Shown here one piece after another: positions 14,324-24,825 of a stretch of 64,000 nucleotides of DNA. The stretch is from Xestospongia muta (taxonomy: Eukaryota; Porifera; Demospongiae; Haplosclerida; Petrosiidae), in contig OY848924.1 in NCBI GenBank assembly GCA_963693285.1, forward strand, positions 4,481,214 through 4,545,213. Reading direction: 5' to 3'. The translations under genes and the position numbers were made by a program. The notes below the pieces were generated by a model. The model saw only the letters and a list, made by a program, of their open reading frames with translations, was not told the DNA's origin and did not search any database. How positions within the stretch are numbered: the stretch's first letter is position 1; the number at the start of each line of letters is the position of its first letter.

Positions 14324-14697
14324 TCCTCTCTCTCTGTGTGAAAAAGAATACAATGATTGTCAAGTTTAAAAGACAGTTAATAGTTGTACAACTATAGACT
14401 ATATTTATGTATTAGCAAACATCTTATTGAAAATCATTGATATATCCCAGTGCATCATCCTGATGTGTGGTCTTTAGCAACCAGAGTGAAAAAATTTAAT
14501 TTTATTACTATGAATTTAAGTGGGTTTTGAAGTCAACCGAGGACCACACTCATAGCTATAGAATGAACATGCACTGAGATATGTTATTGATTTTTATATA
14601 CCTTAGCATCATACCATATTTTACTGACAAAGACTTGAATGATGTGTGGGTATGGATATGTGTGCATACATTTATAGTTATAAATACAACTAAATCT
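13486..14697. repeat. Three tandem units (about 370 bp) of a foldback element separated by (CT)n
   Basis: Units at about 13486-13858, 13860-14222 and 14335-14697, each bordered by CT-rich microsatellite. Each holds an imperfect inverted repeat of roughly 45 bp: an AAAATCAATGATATATC...GTGTGGTC arm and a GACCACA...ATTGATTTT arm, around an AT-rich core. This looks like a MITE amplified in tandem, perhaps through slippage or recombination at the CT runs. A dispersed copy is at 7375-7495. Confidence 0.8.
14249..14335. repeat. (CT)n microsatellite
   Basis: Almost pure CT dinucleotides, interrupted near the end, between the second and third units of the foldback repeat. The minus-strand Arg-Glu repeat frame across it is spurious. 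Confidence 0.95.
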
Positions 14698-15318
14698 CTT
14701 ATTCTCTCTTTCTCTCTCTCTCTCTCTATTCAGTAGTACAGATCTACAGTGGTATTACTACAATCCTTTTATAGTAAACCAGTAAATGTATGGAGTGTAG
14801 GATGTATTTTAGCTGAAATGTACATTGGAAGGTAAATAACATTAAACAATTTATGACATAAACTATCTAGTGTGAAATATATGTACTATTATAGTACAAT
14901 GCTTGTAATCTACTCTTTTCTGTTACTTCTTTGGTGGGTTGTGTCATTGTAACTAAACTGTTCTTTTGTTAAAGAGTACTTAGCAACAAGTATAATATAG
15001 CTTACAAAAAGTAAAACTAGTGCAGAATCTGAGAGAAATATCTAGTGTACTAAGTTGTATGTATGTATTAAATGATATATCATATTGTATTTCTTTATAT
15101 AGACCACTTATTTCTTCAAAAAGAAATGGAGAAATAGGACAACTTCAAGAGATACTTCAGTAGGTACCAAAGTATAAAATTGACACCTTGATGGATGCAT
15201 CAATGGACAGATATTTAAACATGTGTAGAAGTCACTTACATACGTGCACATTGACTAAAGTTGCTTGATGTCTTGATGTTACTAGGTGGATTACCATAGA
15301 TACCTCAGCTTAGTCACT

Positions 15319-15321
<3 letters not shown>

Positions 15322-15375
<54 letters not shown>
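15322..15375. repeat. (AT)n microsatellite
   Basis: About 54 bases of uninterrupted TA repeat in an intron of the kinase relic. Confidence 0.95.
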
Positions 15376-15377
<2 letters not shown>

Positions 15378-16434
15378 TGAATTTCAATAGAACTCTAAGA
15401 ACCTCTTTAGTTCATTTTACTATGTATGTAATGACCCAACCCTTGTAGTAGTATGTAGCAATAGCTAGTATGACATGTATGTAAATTAGGAAATACTAAA
15501 GTGTTATATAACCAGTTCTTAGTACCTGGCTAAAGGAAATGACAGTGTTTTATGAACTATTGTTGTACAATATTCTATTGGATTTGATGATTTTATCAAA
15601 GTGACACTAGCTAAATGTTCATAAGAATATCATGACATTATCAAGTTTTTAATATATTGAACACTATTTGGAAATCAGTTGTCATGTTTTTTATTTTACC
15701 AAAGCAATATAGACATTTGTTAGTAAGACTTTATTCCTGTTTAATAACTTACTTAGTTTCTTTCTCTTTAGTACAATAGGTACTACTTCATTTAAAGAAT
15801 GGTCACCAGAGACACCAATTTCACAAAAACATTTCAAAGTTGTTGCTCCAAGATCGAGGATAGATATTTTACCTAGAGTTTGTCAAGATGTTCAAGACCT
15901 ATTATCAGTAAGCGTACATGTACATATACATTTGGTTATTTATTACTTATGTACATGTATTTTTATTGTGTCTAAGGTATAATGAAAGATTTTTGTAATA
16001 GTTTAAAACTCATTCTGTTGTTACCTATAAACAGTAACTACATGTCCACATAATATTTTGTTTAACAATTTAGTGTGACTTATTTATTTTACTCTCTTTG
16101 ATAGAAAATGCTAATATTTCAATCGCCTAAAAGGGTCAATGCTGATTAAGCTCTAGAGGACTCTTTTTCATCAATTCTTACAATATTTACTGGTTCTACT
16201 CCCTCTCCCTTCTTATCCCAGTCACCTTCACACTCACCATTTTCTTCTCTTTCCCTATCACCTTCACTATTCCTATCTACCATCTTTTCTCTACAAGACC
16301 ACACCCATACTCCTCTGAGTGTCCCAACTGAATCCTCTCAAGGTTCTGGTATACATGACATCAAAAACAGTCCCAATCAGGCCACACCCCCTTTTGATAT
16401 GACCTCTGACTTTGATCTGTTTACTTGTAAATAA

Positions 16435-17149
16435 CTAATTTTATTAGGTCACATGTACTGCCGCTCCCCCTCAGTCAATAAAGCTCCACCTACTTATATT
16501 AATCTTATTTTATATTATGATTGTGTATTATGTACATGTAAACAACACAATATATTAAAGTATATTTATTATATAATGTATAGCCTTATTCATATTCAAA
16601 AAAAATATTCTTTTTTGTTTTCACAATATTATTTTTCTATTACATATTCTTTTGTTTAATGTCTAATAAAGTTTGTATGTGTGTTAGTAGTTCCTGTATA
16701 TGTTGTTTAAATATATATCTGTAAGTACATGTGTGTGACATCTAGCAAGCACAGATAATCTCCTAAAATCTTTTGTAGTTTGTTTGATATCTTCTGTCGA
16801 ACAAAAAGTGTTTCATTTCTTTTGTTATCATTATAATCAAATTGTTTGGTACAAAGACAAATTCACATTTTTTGTATGATTTGATGTTTACTTCTCTTTT
16901 TAATTTAATGGAAAATTTTCTACAGAAATCTGTAAATAATTAAATTATAATAATAATAACTAGTTAATTTCAGCAAACGTTTTCACCAGTTGATTAGTAT
17001 ATTTTTGCAACATACATGTATGAACTATATGATGTACTAATGACAGATATTTTTTCATAGTTTTTCATTGCACAATTAAATGATATCCAGACTCTGTAGA
17101 CTCATAGATAAAAATACTTTCCAAAAACAATAAATTTTAGGATATGTAT
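16435..17149. other. No gene seen
   Basis: AT-rich sequence after the open frame of the kinase relic. Short open frames (16453-16659) look random, with low-complexity Tyr/Ile/Phe-rich products. Confidence 0.5.
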
Positions 17150-17990
17150 CAGTCCAATACAAAGAATGCAAACAAGACAGTAGTGATGCCAATTACATCA
17201 TTCCCACATAATAACACAGGCACAGAATGCAACAACACATTACTGCATTGTTAAGTGAATTAGATAGTTGGAATATATCCTTACTTGTTTGTGTCACTTG
17301 TGGTATTATGTAGGGATGATGTAATTGTAATCACTACTATCTTGCACTGTGTTGAAAGACAAGTATTTTGCTTATGGACACTAGTCTGTTGTAATATCTC
17401 ATAATTCCAGATGTCTTTCAGTTTAACAGATTTCCCACAGCTTATAAACATAAGGAACCAGCAATATTCCAGATTAAGTATTGCATTGAATATGTCATTA
17501 TTTCAATATAGGAATTGTTTTATAGTATATTATTATTCAATTTGGGGAATTCTGTTAGGATAAGTCATTATTTCAATTGAGAGATTGTGTTAGTATACAA
17601 TATATGTCCACTATGGGAATACTACTTAAAAATGTTCTTTGAAAAAGTATAAATTTTATAAATGAACATGCTAATCTATTCAAATACAAAACAAATTACA
17701 AAATAATTGTCATTAACTTCTCTGCCAACTCTAATGGCTAATGTGATGGCCAGTCTATCTATCTTTTTATAAACACATTTTCCTCTAAATAATAGATTTT
17801 GACAAATATTCCCTTTTGTCTAACCAATGAAAGTCATGTATTTTTCTGTTCTCCATAGAAGAGGCTGGTCAGCTAAAATATTATCTTCATTTAATTTCTT
17901 TTAATTTCATTGGTACTCATGAAATGCACATACTGGACTCTGTTTCCAATCTTTCTTTTTTCTCTTTAAGAGAAGCCATGTGAACAGGTA
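17150..17990. repeat. Dispersed repeat block shared with 1.8 kb, 20.5 kb and 60.6 kb
   Basis: Contains the element seen inverted at 1840-1990, a second GGGATGATGTAATT segment at 17312, a TATCTCATAATTCCA segment repeated at 20465, and a GTCATTATTTCAAT... stretch that recurs inverted near 60630-60770. It lies directly beside the coiled-coil relic at 18.0-18.6 kb, and the same neighbour relation holds at 60 kb, so the block and the relic were copied together. Confidence 0.6.
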
Positions 17991-17999
17991 GTTTCTATA

Positions 18000-18640
18000 T
18001 TAATAGATCCCAATATTAATATTTTTATGAAGGATATCAAAGATTACCTTTGTATGTCTATTTTTTCTCTTTTGTCTATCTTTTGTGCATACTTTCCAAT
18101 GTGTCTTTGTTTGAAAGACATTTTTGAAATTTTGAAATATATTTGATATGTCCCTATTAGTTAAAATGTAAATAAAGTTTATTCATAAACTATAACAAGA
18201 TACTTTTCATTTCAGTGATAGAAGCTCATTCTAGGGACTTTGCTTCAGCGACAATTGTCACTGTAATGTACACATTCACTTTGTCCTTGACTGGTTTGCT
18301 AAATAAGGATAGCCACGTAAATCATATAAATAAAAGAAATATGACATACTCAAATGTCCATTCAAAATCTTCTTCATTGTCCTGTAGTGTTTTATATACT
18401 GTTCTGATGACATTCTGGCAATACTTTAATTAAAATTAACTTATTTAAGTTACTTACTTTAACATATGATGAAACATTTAATTCTTCCTAAACTTTTGAT
18501 TCTAAAAACCATTTATAAGGTTCTCAATTTCTCATAGTTCTTTTTCAAACTTGTCTTCTAACATTTTACTACTAGCATTAATTTCTTGCAGCTTTTCCTG
18601 AACGTCTGTTGATTAAGGAAGGAATACAGTATTTACATAT
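18000..18640 (-). pseudogene. Coiled-coil gene relic, copy A
   Basis: Read on the minus strand the segments encode heptad-like peptides interrupted by stops. From about 18610: a QEINASSKMLEDKFEKEL run then a stop and EIENLINGF. From about 18310: KDKVN, then VTIVAEAKSL, a stop, and ASITEMK. From about 18115: DTLESMHKR, with a 4-base deletion against copy B, and KIDIQ before a GTAATC donor. Copy B at 59.8-60.4 kb (+) has the same peptides with fewer lesions, plus the same splice-like junctions. The + strand open frame 18215-18433 is the antisense shadow. The parent protein is not identified; it is a coiled coil. Confidence 0.6.
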
Positions 18641-18703
18641 GAAATATAGAGAGCAGGGATATTGTAATGGTAACAAATGAAATATAATTAATTACAATTC
18701 TTA

Positions 18704-18739
18704 TATATATGTGTGTGTGTGTGTGTCTGTGTCTGTGTG
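18704..18739. repeat. (TG)n microsatellite
   Basis: TG run with two CTG interruptions, 11 bases from the stop codon of the exon that follows. Confidence 0.9.
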
Positions 18740-18750
18740 TATTCCTCAAA

Positions 18751-19014
18751 TTAAGCGCTAGCCACTGGACGAAGTCGAGATCGTTGACTTGGAACATCAT
18801 TAGCATAGAGATCAGAATGACGGTCTGTTTCTTCTAACATACTAGCATCATCAATGGTCATGGATACAGAAAACAAAGATTTCCTATCCCTTCTCCTCGG
18901 TGGAAAAGGCGGAACATCGTCAGTTTCACCGTATAGTGTTGTCTTTGTCTTCCGCTCATAGTCAGTCATAGCGTAGTATCTCTTAGAACGCCACATAGTA
19001 ATAATAATAAATAC
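18751..19014 (-). CDS. Last exon of an unknown membrane protein (cytoplasmic tail)
   Basis: An 88-codon exon with acceptor CTTCAG just upstream (19016-19015) and a stop at 18753-18751. It starts VFIIITMWRSKRYY, which reads as the end of a transmembrane helix followed by the basic residues expected at the cytosolic face. The tail has a Pro-rich PPFPPRRRDRK stretch, many Ser/Thr, acidic patches and an Arg-rich end (SQRSRLRPVASA). GC content and codon use are clearly above the surroundings, which supports real coding. I could not find the preceding exons between 19.0 and 22 kb, so the gene is either long-introned or a leftover terminal exon. No family is recognised. Confidence 0.55.
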   Translation of the reverse strand, partial: VFIIITMWRSKRYYAMTDYERKTKTTLYGETDDVPPFPPRRRDRKSLFSVSMTIDDASMLEETDRHSDLYANDVPSQRSRLRPVASA

Positions 19015-21018
19015 CTGAAGTACAACTACCTACTTGGCATGTTTACTGCAATATTCCAAGAGGACTTGCGAATAGATTTATACCATTAAGTAAGTTTAGT
19101 TCTGACTATCTTATAGCATTCAATGTGTAGTGTTCGTTCATAATACTTACAATCATTTCCTTTTGAGGTTTCACACCTGACCAGGCACCTATTAAAGCTG
19201 TAGAGTATTAACTCAATTACTACTTTAGCTTGACATAAAATACTAGCCCTTCTTGATAGTTCAAAACCAATGTCACATTGTGTAGTAACTTGAATTAAGG
19301 TTTTCAATCTTTATTTGTATTTTTCTTCTAAATAAAGAACAAAAATACATGATTTGTTGAGACTACAGCTTGACAACATGTGTTTTGTTATGAACAGTTG
19401 TGGAGATTAGCATGAATTTCATGATAGGCTATATATCAGATAAATCTCCAGTTGCCAAGTATTTTCGATATATTTATATAGATAGATATCTAAACACTGT
19501 TATATAAAACAAATATGCACACATAACGTTTGTATTATCTGTACATGCTCTATTTATTACTTATATGATTGGTATATATACTTCCCTGTAGAGTACTAAA
19601 AACTGAAACTGCCAAATTGTGTTAAACAAAACAAAGGTTTTACTGCTGAACAATGGATGACATGATAAATTTATACTTCTTAAATTATATATAACAGATT
19701 ACAGATTTTATTAAATGATAATAATTTTTGATAGACATATTAAATAATGGTAACAGTGATATATCAAAGATACATATACATAAACAATATTAAAAGTCAT
19801 AATTTATTAACATTAGCTTCAAGTTATTATTATTATTCAATAGATATAGCATAATTCTGATAAACTGCTAACCATTCCTTTTTAACTTTTTAATTGTAAC
19901 TTTTCATAAATGGGGATTATATGAGTCCATTCAATAATTTTAAATTCAAATTATCAGTACAAATTTGTGTACTCTTGAGAGAATTCTCAAAGTTGTAAAA
20001 ACAATGACAAAGTTCTTTTATTGATTATAATTAAATTGTTTTCAGAGCAATGACTTGACTATTGTTATCGTTTTATTGATGTATTCTCTTTAGGTCCAGA
20101 AATTATCTGTAAATTATATTGGAACATGATCACAATTTATGAAGACCCACAGAAAATTAATGCTTTGGTATATTAATAACACTAACTATAATATTGTATT
20201 CCTTATATTACAAAAGTGATAGTAAATGTAAAGTTATTATTATGTGTTATATTTAAGAAGACGTCAAAAAAATTAAATTATATAAAACTGCAATATAGAA
20301 TAAAAAATGGGAACTTTTATTTTGGATGATTTTACTTATGACCACATATCTAGAAACCAATTAGATAACGGAAGAAAATTTGTTTCATCATCAAGAGTCT
20401 TTGCACTAGAACAATCACTAGCAAACAACAAGTATTTTACAAATGGAAGCTAGGCTGTTGCAATATCTCATAATTCCACAAGTCTTTCTGTGTATTGGAT
20501 ACTTGTAGACTTCCCACATAACACAGGCACAGAATGCAACAATATATCACTGTATTATCAGACACTAAACTATAAACACTAAAACCTCTTGTATTAATTT
20601 CACATTGGAGTATGGACTTCTAGTACCATAGAAATAGCCACTATAATATATATATAATTATACAACTTATACTAATCAACTCTACAACAATAACAATATA
20701 ATGTTAAGGAGAACAAAGTTCAATGTCCCCATTAAAATTTGTAGAAAAATGTCAAGTAACGGAAGGAATTAGGAACAAGTAGAAAATATGAAAACTTTAA
20801 GTATATCATTAGATCTGATAGCAGAAATGACATTAATGAATATACCAAAAGAAAAACACTGTCTTGACATCTTGATAGTATGAATGAACAAATGATTATA
20901 AATAGTCTATATTATGAAGTAACTAATTGTAACAGATAATTATAATATCAACTAACTTGTTATATTGTGTCCCATTCACTACTATATTTGACTATGTACA
21001 TTATCTCAATGTTATTAG
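19015..21018. other. No gene seen; repeat fragments
   Basis: AT-rich. The stretch 20450-20560 repeats parts of the 17.2-17.4 kb block (TATCTCATAATTCCA and CACAGGCACAGAATGCAACA). N-terminal PPCS exons were looked for here and not found. Confidence 0.45.
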
Positions 21019-21892
21019 TCCATTAATGAACAACTCTCAATATATAATATATCTGGCAGCAGCTGTGTCTGACTCTATACATCATGATGACATGGTAAGT
21101 GAGGTCTAGTAGAGATGAGTCTTATATATTAAATGAAAGAGAAAAAATCATTCAATACTCTGAAATGAAGGAAGTTATATTAAACTGAGTATTTACTAAT
21201 ATATATATCATTAAAATTAGTTAGTGTATATTAGACTTATTGTATATGTCCTTTTGTGCTGTGAGATATTTCATTGTTCTATTATACATGTTGTTAACAT
21301 AATAATTTCTGTCTCTTTTAAATTCTTGTCATGTCAAACATAATATATCATCATCAACATCATTGAGTCTTCACTTACAACAAGTACCAAAGTTAATAGC
21401 AGTATTAATTCAACATTGGTCACCTAATGCTTTCATTGTCTCCTTTAAAGTATGTCTATTCCATTGATATTATATGATATTAGTCTGTTACTAGTTAGAA
21501 ACTGATGAGAGTATTGTAGTTAGTAGAACTAGAAAAACTCTGACAAAATATGAACATTAAGTAAGTTTATAAACTATAGATATTGTTTTAGAGTATCCTT
21601 TAAATTGTCTTTTACAGCTAGGTTGATCAGTTATATAAATAGTTTACTGTACTGTGTTGATTGCTACCAATCATTTTAAGTAGTTACCATTAAATAATAC
21701 TAACTTAATAATTATTAATAGGAATGTATATGTGTAAATTAACTATGATCTCTTCTATAGGTTGTAGTTGTTAATACACTAGTACAAAGGAAAGAGAAAA
21801 TGACTATTGTTAAAAGAGATGAACTTAATGAAGAAATACTTTGTCTCTCTGTAGAAGAGAAAGAGAAGAGTGTGGTTATTAAAGGAAATTAA
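21019..21892 (+). pseudogene. PPCS: Phosphopantothenoylcysteine synthetase (PPCS) pseudogene
   Basis: PPCS joins cysteine to 4'-phosphopantothenate in coenzyme A synthesis. Four segments match the C-terminal half of animal PPCS in order. 21019-21094: IIYLAAAVSDSIHHDDM, the AAAVSDF region with F-Y replaced. 21330-21449: HNISSS (HKIQSS in intact enzymes), LQQVPKLI and HWSPNAFIVSFK. 21495-21560: LETDESIVVSRTRKTL and KYEH followed by TAA. 21761-21892: VVVVNTLVQRKEKMTIV to a stop. Lesions: the TAA at 21558-21560 falls where intact enzymes have the glutamine of YxHQVVVAN; the second segment lacks an AG acceptor at its start; the HKI lysine is Asn; no N-terminal half (SGGT region) is seen. Introns are kept, so it is an unprocessed relic. 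The functional gene must be elsewhere, because the pathway is essential. Confidence 0.8.
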
Positions 21893-22519
21893 TATCTTAT
21901 TTGTATTGTGAACATAAACAATATTAAAGTAAAATTACATAACAAAGTCAACATATAATGTTGTCAGTCATAATTACTATTTATTAATATCTTATAAATT
22001 CTTATATATTTTAGTTTTGTACTTACACATGTACATGTACATTGTATTATCTTGAAAATTAATAAAGGGTTAAAATTGAACCTGCCTCATGGCGGGTAGT
22101 AGGGCGTTGCTACTAGAGTTAGTGTCCTCAGTCTCTCTCATCTATGTACCTCATACTGGGACATAGAAGAGAATAGAATGTATAGACTTAGTTAATAGAA
22201 ATGAACACTTTAAGGTAAGTGTAATATAAACAAAATTGAACATCAAAACTAGTCACAAGTTACTTTGAGCTAATCATTATATTAGTATAATATGTCTAGA
22301 GTGAAATGTTAAACTAATATGTCAGTTTGAATGTGAATGTAGTTTATTTTAAGTAGTCATCCAACATACTTAACATTGGATTAAGTTAATGTTAATAAAG
22401 TATGTAATTATCATGTAAAGTTTGTCATTATACTGTGTTTATTAACATTGTACTTTGGATAGTAATTTCATTTATTTTGTTCCCTTATTATTTTACATTT
22501 CTCTTTTATTTACTTCAAG
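21893..22519. other. No clear gene; one short GC-richer open frame
   Basis: An ATG at 22089 opens 25 codons (MAGSRALLLELVSSVSLIY...) to TAG 22164-22166 in an otherwise AT-rich stretch. It might be a first exon or a leader peptide; nothing else supports it. Confidence 0.2.
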
Positions 22520-24825
22520 TCTTTATATGTAGGAATGCAATAGTGACAATTGTAAAAGTGAGTGTGCAGTCTCCGTTCAGAAAAGGCAGAAAATATTGAG
22601 AGTGTTGTCATACCAACTGTAAAAAAGGATGTAGTGACTTTACCTAGAATATTTGGAAGAAAGAGTAATTGCTGGTAGGTTAAGGTTTGAAGTTGTCTAT
22701 AATAGTCATTTTTATAACTATTCTCTATACAGGAGTGTTGTCGTTGCAACTATAAAAGTGGGTGTGGTGAATACAACCAAAATATTGAGAAGAAAGAGTT
22801 ATTGCTGGTAAGTTAAGGTTTGAAGTTGTCTATAATAGTCATTTTTACAATTACTCTATATATAGGAGTGTTGTCATAGCAACTGTAAAAAAGGGTGTGG
22901 TGACTATTCCCAAAATATTAGGAAGAAATTGTAATTGCTGGTAAGGTAAGCTAAGGTTTAAAGTTGTCTATAATAGTCATTTTATAACTATTTTATGCAT
23001 AGGAGTGTTGTCGTGGTAACTGTAAAGGGTGTTGTGACGTTACCCAGAATATTAGGAAGAGTTATTGCTGGTAAGTTAAGGTTTGAAGTTGTCTATAATA
23101 GTCATTTTTATAATTATTCTATATATAAGAGTGTCGTCATAGTAACTGTAAAAGTGGGTGTGGTGACTTTCCCAAAATATTAGGAAGAAAAGTTATTGCT
23201 GGTAAGCTTAGTTTTGAAGCTGTCTGTGGTGGTCATTTTTATAATTATTCTATATATAGAAGCATCGTCGTAACAACTGTAAAGTGGGTGTGGTGACTTT
23301 TTCCAAATATTAGGAAGAAAGAGTTATTACTAGTAAGTTAAAGTTTGAAATTGTCTATAATAGTCATTTTATAACTGTTTTATGCTTGGGAGTGTTGTCG
23401 TGGTAACTTTAAATGGATGTTATGACATTACCTAGAATATTAGGAAGAAAGAGTTATTGCTGATAATTTAAAGTTTGAAGTTGTTATAATAGTCATTTTT
23501 ATAACTATTTTATACATAGGAGTGTTGTTGTGGTAAATGTAAATGTGTGTAGTGACATTACCCAGAATATTAGGAAGAAAGAGTTATTCTTGGTAAGTCA
23601 AGTTTTAAAGTTGTCTTTGATGGTTACTTTTATAATTCTTTTATATATAGGAGTGTTGTCGTGGCAACTGTAAAAATGGGTGTGGTGACATTACTTAGAA
23701 TATTAGGAAGAAATAGTTATTATTGCTGGTAAGTTAAGGTTTGAAGTTGTATATAATAGTCATTTTTATAATTATTCTATATATAAGAGTGTCGTTGTAG
23801 TAACTGTAAAAGTGGATGTAGTGACTTTTCCCAAAATATTAGGAAGAAAGTTGTCGCTGGTAAGTTAAAGTTTAAAGTTGTCTCTAATTTTCATTTTTAT
23901 AACTATTCTATATGCAGAACTGTTGTCGTGGCAACTATAAAAGTTGGTATGATGACTAAATCCAGAATATTAGGAAGAAAGAATTATTGCTGGTAAGTTC
24001 GAGTTTGAAGTTTTCTCTAATAGGCATTTTAATAATTATTCTATATATAGGAGTGTCATCGTAGCAACTGTAAAGTGGGCGTGGTGACTTTTCCCAAAAT
24101 AGTAGGAAGAAAGAGTTATTGCTGGTAAGCTAAGGTTTGAAGTTGTCTGTGACAGTCATTTAAATAACTATTTTATGCATAGGAGTGTTGTCCTGGCAAC
24201 TGTAAAAGTGGGTGTGGTGACTAAATCCAAAATAGTAGGAAGAAAGAGTTATTGCTTGTAAATTAAGGTTTTAAGTTGTCTGTAATACTCATTTCAATGA
24301 CTATTTTATGCATAGGACTGTTGTCGTGGCAACTGTAAAGGTGGGTGTGGTGACTAAATTCAGAATATTGGGAAGAAAGTTATTACTGGTAAGTTAAATT
24401 TTGAAGTTGTCTCTAATAGACATTCTTATAACTATTTTATGCATAGGAGTGTTGTCATGGTAACTTTAAAATGGGTGTGGTGATTTTCCCAAAATATTAG
24501 GAAGAAAGAGTTATTGTTGGTAAGTTAAGGTTTGAAGTTGTCTATAATAGTCATTTTTATAACTATTTTATGCATGGGAGTGTTGTCGTGGTAATTGTAA
24601 ATGGGTGTGGTGACATTTCCCAGAATATTAAGAAGAAAGAGTTATTGCTGGTTAGTTAAGTTTTAAAGTTGTCTGTGATGGTTATTTTTGTAATTATTTT
24701 ATATATAGGAGTGTTGTCGTGGCAACTGTAAAATAGGTGTGGTGACTAAATCCAAAATATTAGTAAGAAAGAGTTACTGCTGGTAAGTTAAAGTTTGAAG
24801 TTGTCTGTAATAGTGATTACATTTG
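22520..24825 (+). repeat. Tandem array of about 18 exon-like units, period about 131 bp
   Basis: Unit starts (GAGTGTTGTCGTGGCAACTG core) near 22600, 22734, 22867, 23003, 23131, 23261, 23390, 23520, 23651, 23787, 23918, 24050, 24182, 24315, 24446, 24579 and 24709, with a diverged unit near 22531. Each unit has a TATATAG or TGCATAG acceptor before a core of about 76 bases and a GCTGGTAAGT donor after it, then an AT-rich spacer. One core frame reads ECCRCNYKSGCGEYNQNIEK (22734), ECCHSNCKKGCGDYSQNIRK (22867) and ECNSDNCKSEC (first unit): a Cys-rich module. The 22734 core is fully open; most others carry stops or indels, so the array is mostly non-coding now. Confidence 0.8.

Larger units (their letters stand above)
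12215..16434 (+). pseudogene. Decayed CDK-like (CMGC) protein kinase gene
   Basis: Pieces of a cyclin-dependent-kinase-type catalytic domain lie in the right order with introns. 12221-12294: CDLKPQNILI (catalytic loop) followed by ADFGLS, separated by a frameshift. 14737-14831: [15 protein letters not shown], then [17 protein letters not shown], the CDK helix-F region. 15103-15160: PLISSKRNGEIGQLQEILQ. 15772-15907: a block with FKEWSPETP, like the WP-containing segment of CDK4/6. 16105-16149: KMLIFQSPKRVNAD then TAA. Introns from 14831 on mostly keep matching phases. Lesions: HRD replaced by a Cys-Asp form, the APE glutamate lost (RSTV where RAPE is expected), a frameshift before ADFG, an in-frame TAG near 15161, and TAA at 16147. 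After that TAA the frame stays open for about 95 codons (Ser/Pro/Thr-rich) to 16434. No N-lobe was found. Most likely an unprocessed pseudogene; a pseudokinase is less likely. Confidence 0.7.

Noticed and set aside
14136..14363. Arg-Glu repeat open frame on the minus strand
   Set aside because: It is the translation of the (CT)n microsatellite.
15900..16149. Selenocysteine or programmed recoding at the kinase stop
   Set aside because: The codon is TAA, not TGA, and the gene has several other lesions.
18215..18433. 72-codon + strand frame similar to a minus-strand frame at 60.0-60.2 kb
   Set aside because: Both are antisense shadows of the coiled-coil relics; the opposite strands carry the heptad peptides and splice-like junctions.
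22520..24825. CRISPR-like array because of regular repeats
   Set aside because: Units are about 131 bp with no unique spacers, in an animal-type genome; this is a minisatellite of exon-like units.
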